DNA of 64,000 bases from an uncultured Pelagibacteraceae bacterium. GTDB taxonomy: Bacteria; Pseudomonadota; Alphaproteobacteria; Pelagibacterales; Pelagibacteraceae. The notes beneath the pieces were generated by a model. That model had not been told where the DNA came from. It did no database searches and worked only from the letters and a program-made list of their open reading frames with translations. Position 1 is the first letter of the stretch; every line of letters starts with the position of its first letter. The position numbers and the translations under genes were made by a program. This document shows positions 1-8,249 of the stretch, piece by piece. Location of the stretch: contig CACPOD010000004.1 of NCBI GenBank assembly GCA_902635515.1, positions 41,548 through 105,547 on the forward strand, given 5' to 3'.

Positions 1-102
1 TTAGACCCAGATTTTGTTGCTTTTCACCATATAATAAGATTACTTTTCATACTTTTCACTGTTCCAGTATTTTTAAGAGTATTAGAAAAAATTAAGAAAT
101 AA
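1..102 (+). CDS. C-terminal end of an AbrB-family membrane protein (partial)
   Basis: The first frame is open from the window edge to a TAA at 100-102 and encodes 33 residues. It holds a short acidic turn (LDPDFVAFHH), a hydrophobic helix and a lysine-rich tail. The pattern 'DPxFVAxHHxxRLL' followed by one helix is typical of the very end of AbrB-duplication membrane proteins (sometimes labelled ammonia monooxygenase-like), which are uncharacterised inner-membrane proteins. The start lies outside the window. The gene converges on the family 9 glycosyltransferase and their 3' ends overlap by 11 bases. With only one helix visible, the family call is a recognition of sequence pattern and is moderately uncertain. 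Confidence 0.5.
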   Translation, partial: LDPDFVAFHHIIRLLFILFTVPVFLRVLEKIKK

Positions 103-1033
103 TTTCAGAAAGTCTTTCAAAAACTTTTTCTGCTGAGAGTTTAGACACTTCAGGAGCTTGTATTGCTTTAAAATTTTCCCTTTCGATACTTACTTTTAAA
201 GGAGTTGTATGAGATCCAAATAAAGCAATTCCTTTTGATCCTAAGTGTGCTGTCATATGTGCTGGTCCAGTATCATTTGCAACAACAAATGAACTATCTT
301 TAATTAATGTTGCTAACTGTGAAATATCTAAAGCTTTGCCATTATCCAAAACACAAAGTGCATTAATATTTGATGCTTCTTTAATTTCATTCGGTCCAGG
401 TGCAATTACTACTTTAAATTTGTTATCTGATTTTTTATTAATCATAGCTATTAACTCATTATAATAAGGCCATTTCTTTGAAGTTAAATGAGGAGAGCAA
501 AATGGAAAAAGAAGAATATATTTATCTAATTGATGGTGATTTTTTATTTGAGATATGTCTGTTGTGCTCCATGAAAAATCAGGCTTCAAAGTATGATTTG
601 TATTTATGCCTGAACTTTTTAATTGATAATCAAATCTAGATAAAACAGAGTCTTTATCAAAATCTTCTTTAGTAGTTCCTTCAGGCAAAGTGGTTTCTGT
701 AGAAGACCAAATATCTTTTGTTGCTTTTGGAAATAAAATTTTTTTATAAAAGGCTGTTCTACTTGAATTCTGTAGATCGTAAACTTTAGAAAAATTATAT
801 TTTTTTATATTTTTCATTAATGAATATAAATAAATCAGGTTTAGTCTTGATAATCGCTTATCTAAAATAACATCAGAAATATGTGGATTTTTTTTAAATA
901 AATCAAAATATGGTTTAGTTGTTAGTAAATAAATTTCATCTCCTTTGTGATTCTCAGAAATATCTTGAATTGCACCACAAGCTTGAGCTATATCACCCAA
1001 AGATCCATGTTTAATGATTAAAATATTAGACAT
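92..1033 (-). CDS. Glycosyltransferase family 9 (heptosyltransferase-like)
   Basis: A 313-residue protein with the GT9/heptosyltransferase layout. The N-terminal Rossmann strand and loop (ILIIKHGSLGD, residues 4-14) carry the usual acceptor-side 'GxxGD' motif. The C-terminal donor-binding motif NDTGPAHM (253-260) is followed by 'LGSKGIALFG'. The family adds heptose or another sugar to lipopolysaccharide core or other surface glycans at the cytoplasmic face of the inner membrane. Length is near the usual 320-350. The gene stands alone on this strand, divergent from the DUF6165 gene with a 32-base gap that must hold both promoters. The exact sugar cannot be read from the sequence. Confidence 0.85.
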   Translation of the reverse strand: MSNILIIKHGSLGDIAQACGAIQDISENHKGDEIYLLTTKPYFDLFKKNPHISDVILDKRLSRLNLIYLYSLMKNIKKYNFSKVYDLQNSSRTAFYKKILFPKATKDIWSSTETTLPEGTTKEDFDKDSVLSRFDYQLKSSGINTNHTLKPDFSWSTTDISQIKNHHQLDKYILLFPFCSPHLTSKKWPYYNELIAMINKKSDNKFKVVIAPGPNEIKEASNINALCVLDNGKALDISQLATLIKDSSFVVANDTGPAHMTAHLGSKGIALFGSHTTPLKVSIERENFKAIQAPEVSKLSAEKVFERLSEIIS

Positions 1034-1065
1034 ATTTTTAACAATTTAACATAGTATAAAATTTA

Positions 1066-1455
1066 ATGAATAAAATTATAGTAGAAGTATCGGTTGGTGA
1101 GCTTTTAGACAAAATTTCAATCTTAGAAATTAAAAAAGAAAAAATTAAAGACCCTGAAAAACTAAAATTCATATCAAATGAACATTCGATTCTTAAAGAT
1201 CAATTAGAAAAAAATGTAAAATCTGACGATAAACTAAATAAATTATTCCAAGATTTAAAAGAAATTAATGCCAAGTTGTGGGTTATAGAAGATGACAAAA
1301 GAGATTGTGAAAAAAATAAAGACTTTGGCGATAAATTTATAAAATTATCAAGAGATGTTCATTTTTTAAATGATGATCGAGCAAAAATTAAATTGGAAAT
1401 GAATAATCACACTGGATCAAGTATTAAAGAAATTAAAGAATATACTACCTACTAA
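1066..1455 (+). CDS. DUF6165 family protein
   Basis: A 129-residue, highly charged, mainly helical protein. It opens with 'EVSVGELLDKISILEIKKEK' (residues 7-26) and also carries 'LWVIEDDKRDCE' and 'NDDRAKIKLEMN', which are the conserved blocks of DUF6165. The function of that family is not known to me; members often sit beside glycosyltransferase or TPR genes, and here the neighbour is a GT9 enzyme transcribed the other way. There is no signal peptide or membrane segment, so it should be cytoplasmic. Its 3' end overlaps the convergent dioxygenase gene by 11 bases. Family call is firm; function is unknown. Confidence 0.8.
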   Translation: MNKIIVEVSVGELLDKISILEIKKEKIKDPEKLKFISNEHSILKDQLEKNVKSDDKLNKLFQDLKEINAKLWVIEDDKRDCEKNKDFGDKFIKLSRDVHFLNDDRAKIKLEMNNHTGSSIKEIKEYTTY

Positions 1456-2233
1456 AAACTTTTGGAAACCAATCATCTCTCATCAAATCTCCCGTTTTTA
1501 AATCAATTCCGTCAAATGGAGGTGAAGTTGGCCCTCCTCTATCAATATATTTTACATCATCTCCTATAAATCGCATCGAAAATGCTCTTCGTGATTTAGA
1601 AGAATTGTTTCCTGTTGAACCATGTACAGTTTTAAAATTAAACAAAACAGCATCCCCTAAGTTTAGTTCCGGAATTAAAATATTTTTTTCAAATTCTTTT
1701 GAAGGAGGTAAATCCATAAAAGTACTATCATCATCATACCAAGATTGGTTATTTGACCATTTTGTAGGTCTAATTAACTTTGACCATTTGTGAGAACCTA
1801 AAATTAATTTAAGATTATTTTTCTGATTAACTTCATCTAATGGAATCCATAAACTTCCGGTATCGTTACCATCAACACAGTAATACGGCATATCTTGGTG
1901 CCAAGGTGTTTCTTTGTAAGTACCCGGATCCTTTATAAAAATATGTTCATGAAAAATTTGAGTAGATTTAGAATTAGTTGCTTCTGCAACTATTTGAGCT
2001 CCTGGTGAATTATATAAACAATCCTTAAATTCTTCTATCCTCTCCCAATTACAATAATCCTCAAAAAATCTTCCATTGTCATCAGTTACATTTTCTCTCC
2101 CATGCTTACTTGGACTATCTAAAACTTTTTGAAATCCTATTGTAAGTGGATCAATCCAATTTTTAAATACATTTTTAATTATTATTACACCATCACTTTG
2201 ATAATCATTAATTTGTTTCTCTGATAAAAACAT
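1445..2233 (-). CDS. Phytanoyl-CoA dioxygenase (PhyH) family protein
   Basis: A 262-residue Fe(II)/2-oxoglutarate-dependent oxygenase. The metal-binding H-x-D is visible as WHQD (H112, D114), the distal histidine as VHGSTGNN (H204), and the 2-oxoglutarate-binding arginine region as SKSRRAF (R215/R216). Family members hydroxylate varied substrates (phytanoyl-CoA, ectoine, alkyl groups); the substrate here cannot be deduced. It lies immediately upstream of, and only two bases from, the amino-acid ABC permease on the same strand, so it is probably the first gene after that transporter set and could modify the imported compound. That link is inference from position only. Confidence 0.8.
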   Translation of the reverse strand: MFLSEKQINDYQSDGVIIIKNVFKNWIDPLTIGFQKVLDSPSKHGRENVTDDNGRFFEDYCNWERIEEFKDCLYNSPGAQIVAEATNSKSTQIFHEHIFIKDPGTYKETPWHQDMPYYCVDGNDTGSLWIPLDEVNQKNNLKLILGSHKWSKLIRPTKWSNNQSWYDDDSTFMDLPPSKEFEKNILIPELNLGDAVLFNFKTVHGSTGNNSSKSRRAFSMRFIGDDVKYIDRGGPTSPPFDGIDLKTGDLMRDDWFPKVFSR

Positions 2234-2235
2234 TT

Positions 2236-2913
2236 TTATTGTTGAAAGCTGTACTTTTTCTCTAAATATTTAATTACATTGTGAATGATAAAAGTCATGA
2301 ACAAATAAATTCCACCAGCAACAATAAATACTTCAATTGGTTTAAAAGTTGTTGAAATTATATATTTAGCAACACCAGTTAAATCCATCAAAGTTACTGT
2401 ACTTGCTAAAGAAGTCCCTTTCATCATTAGTATTATTTCATTTCCGTATGCAGGGAGTGATTGTCGGATGGCGATTGGAATTTGAATTTTATAAAAAATT
2501 ATTTTGTTTGATATTCCTAAACTTTTTCCAGCTTCAATAATGCCTGGTCTTATTGTTTGGAATGCTGATCTTAAAATTTCTGAAGTATAAGCACCGGTAT
2601 TTAAAGTAAATGCTATTATTGCACACCAGTAAGGTTCTTTTAAAATTACCCATAGAAATGTTGTTCTTAAATATTCGATTTGTCCTAACCCAAAATAAAT
2701 TATGAAAATCTGAACTAATAATGGTGTTCCTCTAAATATATATGAATAGCCATAAGCAAATTTATTAATAAATATATTTTTATTTAATCTTAAAATTGCA
2801 AAGAAAAGACCTAGGAATAATCCAAAAAATAAAGATGCAGATAATAATTTTAAAGTAACTACTGTTGCTCCTAGAAGTTTAGGAAAACTAGTTATCATTA
2901 AATCAAAATCCAT
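2236..2913 (-). CDS. Polar amino-acid ABC transporter permease (HisM/OccM type)
   Basis: A 225-residue inner-membrane protein with about five hydrophobic helices. The conserved cytoplasmic EAA loop for docking the ATPase reads 'EAGKSLGISNKIIFYKIQIP' near residues 126-145. Size and the N-terminal 'LLGATVVTLKLLSASLFFGL' region match the HisMQ/GlnP permease family. Its start codon overlaps the stop of the upstream permease, so the two are translationally coupled and likely form a heterodimeric channel. No ATPase gene follows; the next gene is the PhyH-family dioxygenase. Substrate is probably a polar or basic amino acid, judged from the family only. Confidence 0.85.
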   Translation of the reverse strand: MDFDLMITSFPKLLGATVVTLKLLSASLFFGLFLGLFFAILRLNKNIFINKFAYGYSYIFRGTPLLVQIFIIYFGLGQIEYLRTTFLWVILKEPYWCAIIAFTLNTGAYTSEILRSAFQTIRPGIIEAGKSLGISNKIIFYKIQIPIAIRQSLPAYGNEIILMMKGTSLASTVTLMDLTGVAKYIISTTFKPIEVFIVAGGIYLFMTFIIHNVIKYLEKKYSFQQ

Positions 2914-3605
2914 TAATACCCCCTGCTATACTTTACTTCTAATTTGTTAATTAGCTTCATGCTTACATAGGTGAGCAACAAATATAAAACTGCCGCAAAA
3001 GAATAGAAGAATAACGGATCTCTAGTAGATCCTGCGGCGATATAAGATTGTCTCATTATTTCAACCAATCCTGTTACTGAAATCAGAGATGTATCTTTTA
3101 ATGTTATTTGCCAAACATTACTTAAGTTTGGAATAGCCAATCTTAACATCTGGGGTAGTATTATTTTATAAAATTGCCCAAACTTATTTATTCCAAGAAC
3201 TTTTGCGGCTTCAAATTGACCTTTATCTATTGATTGAATTGCACCCCTAAATACTTCGGTTGAATAAGCTCCAGAAATAATACCAATAGCCATTGAACCA
3301 GTAATAAATGCGTTAATTTCTATGTATTCGTAATAACCAAAAATTGAAGCTACATACATGATGGCTCCACTACCACCAAAAAAGAAAAGGTAGATTACTA
3401 ATAGTTCAGGTACTCCTCTGATTACTGTTGTATAAAAATTACCAACTAAATTTAAAGTTTTATATTTAGATAGTTTTAAAGGCGTAAAAAATAGTGCAAA
3501 AAAGAAACCAACCATCATTGCTGTAATCGATACAGCGATTGTCATCAAGGTTGCGTAAAATAACTCATCCCCCCAACCTGTTTTTCCAAATGAGAGAAGT
3601 TCCAT
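2913..3605 (-). CDS. Polar amino-acid ABC transporter permease (HisQ/OccQ type)
   Basis: A 230-residue membrane protein, partner of the permease that follows. The segments 'FRGAIQSIDKGQFEAAKVLG' (EAA loop) and 'VIRGVPELLVIYLFFFGG' are hallmark sequences of HisQ/ArtQ-type permeases, which form a heterodimer with HisM-type subunits in the inner membrane. It sits 44 bases downstream of the binding-protein gene, and the gap holds a perfect 12-base-pair stem-loop (3611-3637). Such a hairpin usually lowers expression of the permeases relative to the binding protein. The start at 3605 gives the expected length. Confidence 0.85.
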   Translation of the reverse strand: MELLSFGKTGWGDELFYATLMTIAVSITAMMVGFFFALFFTPLKLSKYKTLNLVGNFYTTVIRGVPELLVIYLFFFGGSGAIMYVASIFGYYEYIEINAFITGSMAIGIISGAYSTEVFRGAIQSIDKGQFEAAKVLGINKFGQFYKIILPQMLRLAIPNLSNVWQITLKDTSLISVTGLVEIMRQSYIAAGSTRDPLFFYSFAAVLYLLLTYVSMKLINKLEVKYSRGY

Positions 3606-3610
3606 ATAGA

Positions 3611-3637
3611 TTGGCGACTATATATTATAGTCGCCAA
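3611..3637 (-). promoter_or_regulatory. Intercistronic stem-loop after the binding-protein gene
   Basis: A perfect 12-base inverted repeat (TTGGCGACTATA and its complement, three-base loop) lies between the stop of the amino-acid binding-protein gene and the start of the first permease gene. On the transcribed strand no run of U follows it, so it is more likely an mRNA-stabilising or processing hairpin than a terminator. Read as the divider that lets the upstream message be more abundant. Confidence 0.7.
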
Positions 3638-3649
3638 ATCTGAAATGAA

Positions 3650-4501
3650 TTACATAGAAGCGTCGAAACCAAAGTGCTTAATAGCAAGTTTGCTAATTAT
3701 TCCTTGTTTTCTAGCTTTATCAATTGCTTTATTGAAGTCTTTTAAGATTTTGGCATCTCTTTTTCCGATAGCACTATCACTAGCTTGTCTGATACCAACA
3801 CCTACACCATTACCAAATGCACCACCTGAAAAAGTTGGTCCAACTAATACAACTGGTTTGCCTGATTTGTCTGCATAATCTGTGAATGCTACTGCTGCAG
3901 CTAAAGCAACGTCACATCTTCCAGAAGTTAGATCTAGGTTAACTTCATCTTGAGTTTTATAAGTTCTAACATTCACACTTCCTACATCACCAGACTCTAA
4001 AAAGTTTTGGTGAATTGTTCCTGTTTGAGTACAAACAGTTTTACCAGCAAGTGCGCCTGTTAAAGTTTTAAGAGCTTTTTTAACATCAGATCCACCCAAT
4101 GATAAATTAATACCTTCTGGTGTATCCATGCCCTCTAAGCTTGAACCTTTCATTACCGCAAGAGAAGCTACTTCATCAGCATAACCTTGTGAAAACGTAA
4201 TTGTTTTTTGTCTTTCTGCAGTAATTGACATTCCAGCCATTATTGCATCAAACTTTCTCATAACTAGAGCTGGTATCATACCATCCCAGTCTTGTTCAAC
4301 AATTGTACACTCATACTTCATAATTGTACAAAGTTCCTGAGCAAGCTCAACTTCAAAACCTATTAGATTACCTGATGCATCTTTTGAATTCCATGGAGGG
4401 TAAGCGCCTTCAGTTCCGATTTTTATTTTTTCAGCAGAAACATTTCCGATGATTAATAAAGAACCAAGAACTGTTAAAATAGTTTTTTTGAATATATTCA
4501 T
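3650..4501 (-). CDS. Amino-acid ABC transporter substrate-binding protein (ArgT/HisJ family)
   Basis: A 283-residue periplasmic binding protein. Residues 1-23 are a signal peptide ending ...NVSA/EKIKIG. The mature start 'IKIGTEGAYPPWNSKDASGN' and the block 'GFEVELAQELC' are typical of the family 3 (lysine/arginine/ornithine, histidine, octopine) binding proteins, as is 'DAIMAGMSITAERQKTITFS'. An AGGAG ribosome site stands seven bases before the ATG. It heads a transporter set with two permeases but no ATPase. Sixty bases upstream on the same strand lies the end of the polyamine/MTA operon, so a basic amino acid or polyamine precursor is a reasonable but unproven substrate. Confidence 0.88.
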   Translation of the reverse strand: MNIFKKTILTVLGSLLIIGNVSAEKIKIGTEGAYPPWNSKDASGNLIGFEVELAQELCTIMKYECTIVEQDWDGMIPALVMRKFDAIMAGMSITAERQKTITFSQGYADEVASLAVMKGSSLEGMDTPEGINLSLGGSDVKKALKTLTGALAGKTVCTQTGTIHQNFLESGDVGSVNVRTYKTQDEVNLDLTSGRCDVALAAAVAFTDYADKSGKPVVLVGPTFSGGAFGNGVGVGIRQASDSAIGKRDAKILKDFNKAIDKARKQGIISKLAIKHFGFDASM

Positions 4502-4561
4502 TATTTTCTCCTTTAATTAAAGAAGAATTATTTCACAATTTTTAATAAGAAAAAAGTAAAA

Positions 4562-5602
4562 TTAATGATTAATTGATGAAGAAAAATTCCAAGAGCAATC
4601 AAAGCTTGGTATGTAAACTCTTGCTAATTTCGCGTTTCCAAAATTTTGGTTAAAAACATTCAGCCAATTTTCAACCTGTTGTGGTTTTTTATCCTGACTC
4701 CCTACTTGAGCTGTAATAACTCCCTTCGGTTTTAATATTCTGACTAATGAATCCATATTTTTTGCAGCTAAATCTATACAAAATTGATCGTCATTTAGAT
4801 CAACAAAAATGTGATCATAAGTATCATCACTTACTGATTTAATACTTTCGAAAGCATCACCCCATACACATTTCACTGAATTTTTTTCTGTTGCTTTTTT
4901 TCCAATATCTCCAAGATGTTTATTGCAAACATCTACAACTTCAGGATCAAGCTCATACCAATCGATAAAGTTAAAATTTTTTGAGATACATTCTCTTGCA
5001 ACTCCTCCATCTCCACCACCAATAATTGCAGCTCTTTCGTTATCTTTGTTTAAATTTAAACCAGAACCAACGAAAGTAGAGCTATATAAATGTTCGTCAG
5101 TAGCGGCAACTTGTATCTCGCCATCTATAAATAAAGACTTACCAAATTGTTCTAAATCTAAAATCTCAATATGTTGACCTACTTTAGATTTAAAATCTTC
5201 TAAAACATCATTTACTACATATGATTTTTGTAAGCCCGGCGAACTGTAAATATCATGATAAAGAGATTTTGTGTCTCTATTAAATTCTTTTTTAACTATT
5301 CTTTTATGTTCAAATTCTTTTTTTATTATATCAATTGCAACTGATGGGCTTACTTTGCCACAAGTAAAAAAATCAAAGCTAATAATTCCTTTTTCTGGAA
5401 ATGTATGAAAGCTAATGTGACTTTCAGCTAATAATGCTAAAATTGTAAAACCTTGGGGTTCAAATTTATATTTTGAAATATTTAAAATTGTTACTTTTGC
5501 AGCTTTTGCAATATCATGAATTACTTTTTCAAACACAGATGGATCATACTCTTTAATTGTTCCAATGATGTCTAGAGTAATATGTTCCCCAACTTTAGTC
5601 AT
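4562..5602 (-). CDS. Fused S-adenosylmethionine decarboxylase and spermidine synthase (SpeD-SpeE)
   Basis: One 346-residue chain holds two enzymes usually encoded separately. Residues 1-118 are a class 1b AdoMet decarboxylase domain: AESHISFHTFPEKG gives the self-cleaving serine S61 and H66, and FFTCG gives C81, with the same spacing as the S63/H68/C83 set of the Thermotoga enzyme. Residues 130-346 are an aminopropyltransferase: GGGDGG (195-200), DAF (249-251) and the D-x-x-D catalytic pair D268/D271. Together they would make decarboxylated AdoMet and pass its aminopropyl group to a diamine, releasing methylthioadenosine (MTA). It is the last gene of an operon with the MTA-recycling genes, four bases after the aldolase. 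No diamine-forming decarboxylase is visible nearby. Confidence 0.88.
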   Translation of the reverse strand: MTKVGEHITLDIIGTIKEYDPSVFEKVIHDIAKAAKVTILNISKYKFEPQGFTILALLAESHISFHTFPEKGIISFDFFTCGKVSPSVAIDIIKKEFEHKRIVKKEFNRDTKSLYHDIYSSPGLQKSYVVNDVLEDFKSKVGQHIEILDLEQFGKSLFIDGEIQVAATDEHLYSSTFVGSGLNLNKDNERAAIIGGGDGGVARECISKNFNFIDWYELDPEVVDVCNKHLGDIGKKATEKNSVKCVWGDAFESIKSVSDDTYDHIFVDLNDDQFCIDLAAKNMDSLVRILKPKGVITAQVGSQDKKPQQVENWLNVFNQNFGNAKLARVYIPSFDCSWNFSSSINH

Positions 5603-5606
5603 ATAA

Positions 5607-6272
5607 CTAATTGCTTTTATAATTTTTAACTTTTTCTAAGATTTTTTTCATTTCAGCTAATGAAAGTTTCTTAGGTTCACCCATCTTTAAAGCAATAATA
5701 TATTGATGGCAAATATTTTCTACCTCTTGAGCAAGCTCGAAAGCTTTAGATAAATTTTCTCCAAATGCAACCTGTCCATGGTTCGCCATAAGACATGCCT
5801 TCCTATCTTTTAAAGCTTTAATCATATTCATTGAAAGTTCATGGGTACCAAAAGTTGCATATTCAGAGCATCTAATATCTTCACCACCTGCAAGGGCAAT
5901 CATGTAATGAAATGGTGGGATAGTTTTCCCGTGAGTAGATACTGCTGTAGCATGAGGTGAATGAGCATGGACTATTGCTTTTGCTTCCCACATGTTTTTA
6001 TAAATATCTTGGTGAAAACGCCATTCTGATGATGGATTTTTTCCAGAATTAAACCAAGATAAGAAGTCTTTTTCCTCGGTTAAAGATAAAAAAACAATAT
6101 CTTCTGGTTTTAAAGATTCATACTTCTTTCCAGATGGAGTTATAAAAAAACCCTCAATACCATCTTCAATTCCTCTAACAGAAATATTTCCTGATCTTAA
6201 AGGAGATAAGTTAGTTGTATTCAGTTTAATTGAATACTCAATTACCTCTTCTCTTTCTTTTAAATTTTTCAT
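5607..6272 (-). CDS. Class II aldolase, FucA-like; probable methylthioribulose-1-phosphate aldolase
   Basis: A 221-residue cytoplasmic class II aldolase/adducin-domain protein. The catalytic glutamate E83 (SSEWRFH) and zinc ligands H102, H104 (VHAHSPHA) and H165 (ANHGQVA) reproduce the spacing of E. coli fuculose-phosphate aldolase (E73, H92, H94, H155) with a constant offset of ten. It lies between mtnA and speDE, overlapping mtnA by four bases. In the known DHAP shunt, a FucA-like aldolase splits methylthioribulose-1-phosphate into DHAP and 2-methylthioacetaldehyde, so this is the favoured role. The alternative is MtnB dehydratase of the methionine salvage cycle, which shares the fold; no other genes of that cycle (enolase/phosphatase, acireductone dioxygenase) are in this operon. 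Confidence 0.72.
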   Translation of the reverse strand: MKNLKEREEVIEYSIKLNTTNLSPLRSGNISVRGIEDGIEGFFITPSGKKYESLKPEDIVFLSLTEEKDFLSWFNSGKNPSSEWRFHQDIYKNMWEAKAIVHAHSPHATAVSTHGKTIPPFHYMIALAGGEDIRCSEYATFGTHELSMNMIKALKDRKACLMANHGQVAFGENLSKAFELAQEVENICHQYIIALKMGEPKKLSLAEMKKILEKVKNYKSN

Positions 6273-7339
6273 TTAAATAATTTGCTTAATCCATCGAAAG
6301 AAGCTTCTGAAATCCCTCTTTCAGTTATTAATCCAGTTACATATTTTGCAGGCGTTACATCAAAAGCTAAATTCATAGCTTTACTTTTAGTTGGATATAT
6401 CAAAACTTTCTTAATTTCATTATTCTCATCTATACCTTCTAAGTGAGATAATTCCTCTGAATTTCTTTCTTCAATAGGAATATCTTTAGCATCTTTGATG
6501 TCCCAATCAATTGTTGAACTTGGAAGCGCCACATAAAAAGGAACGTTATTATCATGAGCAGCTAATGCTTTAAGGTAAGTACCAATTTTATTACAAACGT
6601 CTCCATTAGATAAAGTTCTATCAGTACCAACAATACACAAATCAACTTCACCCCTCTGCATTAAAATACCTCCAGTATTATCAGCGATAATTGTGTTCGG
6701 AATTTCTTCTTCATTTAATTCGTATGATGTTAAGTTTGCACCTTGATTTCTCGGTCTTGTTTCATCCACCCATACATGAACTGGTATTCCTTTTTTATGA
6801 GCATGGTAAATTGGTGATGTTGCTGTACCCCAATTAATAGTTGCTAACCAACCAGCATTACAATGTGTTAATATGTTTACTTTATCTTTCTTTTTATTAT
6901 AAATTTCTTCAATTAATTTTAATCCATTAATACCAATATTTTCACAAAACTTTTCATCCTCATCACATATTTTTTTTGCCTCGTTTAAAGCTATACTTAA
7001 TATTTGATCACTGTTAATTCCTGATAATTTTTTTATCATTCGGTCTACAGCCCACTTTAAATTAATAGCAGTAGGTCTTGATTGAATTAATTCTTTTGCA
7101 CTTTTTTTTATAAATTCTGGATCATTATTTTCTTGAACTGCCAAAGCTAGACCATAAGCAGCTGTTGCTCCAATAAGAGGTGCACCTCTTACCTCCATTA
7201 TTTTAATTGCATTTATTGCATCATTTATAGTTTTAAGTTCTTTGATTTTAAATTGGTGAGGAAGTTTTGTTTGATCAATAATCTTAACAACATTATTTTC
7301 AAACCAAATAGTTCGATACTCTTTTCCTTCTATTCTCAT
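6269..7339 (-). CDS. mtnA: S-methyl-5-thioribose-1-phosphate isomerase
   Basis: A 356-residue cytoplasmic isomerase that converts 5-methylthioribose-1-phosphate to the ribulose form. The catalytic pair is present at the same numbers as in the Bacillus enzyme: C160 in THCNAG and D240 in VGTDRT. The signature 'ETRPRNQGANLTSYEL' (193-208) separates it from eIF2B subunits. It overlaps mtnP upstream and the aldolase downstream by four bases each, so the three are translationally coupled. It is the middle step of MTA recycling in this operon. Confidence 0.93.
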   Translation of the reverse strand: MRIEGKEYRTIWFENNVVKIIDQTKLPHQFKIKELKTINDAINAIKIMEVRGAPLIGATAAYGLALAVQENNDPEFIKKSAKELIQSRPTAINLKWAVDRMIKKLSGINSDQILSIALNEAKKICDEDEKFCENIGINGLKLIEEIYNKKKDKVNILTHCNAGWLATINWGTATSPIYHAHKKGIPVHVWVDETRPRNQGANLTSYELNEEEIPNTIIADNTGGILMQRGEVDLCIVGTDRTLSNGDVCNKIGTYLKALAAHDNNVPFYVALPSSTIDWDIKDAKDIPIEERNSEELSHLEGIDENNEIKKVLIYPTKSKAMNLAFDVTPAKYVTGLITERGISEASFDGLSKLFK

Positions 7340-8208
7340 TTATTTAAAACTCTACCTGCTACAGTTTTTAATTTATCTATAGTTTTTTTTGTTCTTTTTT
7401 CTGGAGCAGTAATAATTGCTACATCTAAACAATTATTTGTTGGGTCATTCGGGTCAATATGATTTTCAAAATTATCAATTAAATTTTTAATCATAACTTT
7501 TGCTTTTTCAGCATTACCTAATAAAACTTTGATTACCTGTTGAACATCAACATTTTCGTGTTCCGGATGCCAACAATCAAAATCAGTTACCATTGAAACA
7601 GATGCATATCTAATTTCAGCCTCCCTTGCTAATTTTGCCTCAGGCATATTTGTCATTCCAATTACATCTGCTTTCCAAGATCTATATAAATTAGACTCTG
7701 CTAATGTAGAAAATTGAGGCCCTTCCATAACTACATATTTTCCATTTCTTTGATAATCTATGTTTGATTTTTTAATTGCTTCTTCGCATGCATTCATTAA
7801 TCCGTTAGAGGTTGGGTGGGCCATTGATACATGAGCAACAATCTCGTCATCAAAAAAAGTTTTATTTCTTGCAAAAGTCCTATCTATAAATTGGTCTACA
7901 ATTACAAATTTTCCAGGAGGTAAATTTTCTTTAAGAGAGCCAACAGCTGATACAGACACAATATCTGTTACACCTAATTGTTTAAGTGCATCTATATTTG
8001 CTCTAAAATTTATATTTGAAGGAGAAACAAAATGTCCTCTTCCGTGTCTTGGTAAAAAATAAACTTCCTTACTATTATATTTAGTTTTTAAAATCTGATC
8101 AGAAGGTTTTCCCCAGGGTGTTTGTAAATCAAGTAATTCTCTTTCTTTGAATTCCTCAACATCATAAAGACCACTACCACCAATTATTGCTAATTTATTT
8201 GTTGTCAT
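7336..8208 (-). CDS. mtnP: 5'-methylthioadenosine phosphorylase
   Basis: A 290-residue trimeric-type purine nucleoside phosphorylase. It shows IIGGSGLYD near the N terminus, PRHGRGHFVSPSNINFRANI (phosphate and ribose site) and VIGMTNMPEAKLAREAEI, the base-site motif of MTA phosphorylases. It cleaves MTA, the by-product of aminopropyl transfer, to adenine and 5-methylthioribose-1-phosphate. It is the first gene of the operon mtnP-mtnA-aldolase-speDE. Forty-one bases away and divergent is apt, which would salvage the released adenine. Sequence and context agree. Confidence 0.92.
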   Translation of the reverse strand: MTTNKLAIIGGSGLYDVEEFKERELLDLQTPWGKPSDQILKTKYNSKEVYFLPRHGRGHFVSPSNINFRANIDALKQLGVTDIVSVSAVGSLKENLPPGKFVIVDQFIDRTFARNKTFFDDEIVAHVSMAHPTSNGLMNACEEAIKKSNIDYQRNGKYVVMEGPQFSTLAESNLYRSWKADVIGMTNMPEAKLAREAEIRYASVSMVTDFDCWHPEHENVDVQQVIKVLLGNAEKAKVMIKNLIDNFENHIDPNDPTNNCLDVAIITAPEKRTKKTIDKLKTVAGRVLNK

Positions 8209-8249
8209 ACTTTAAAAATTACTTATTTATACTTTTATATTTAACTATT

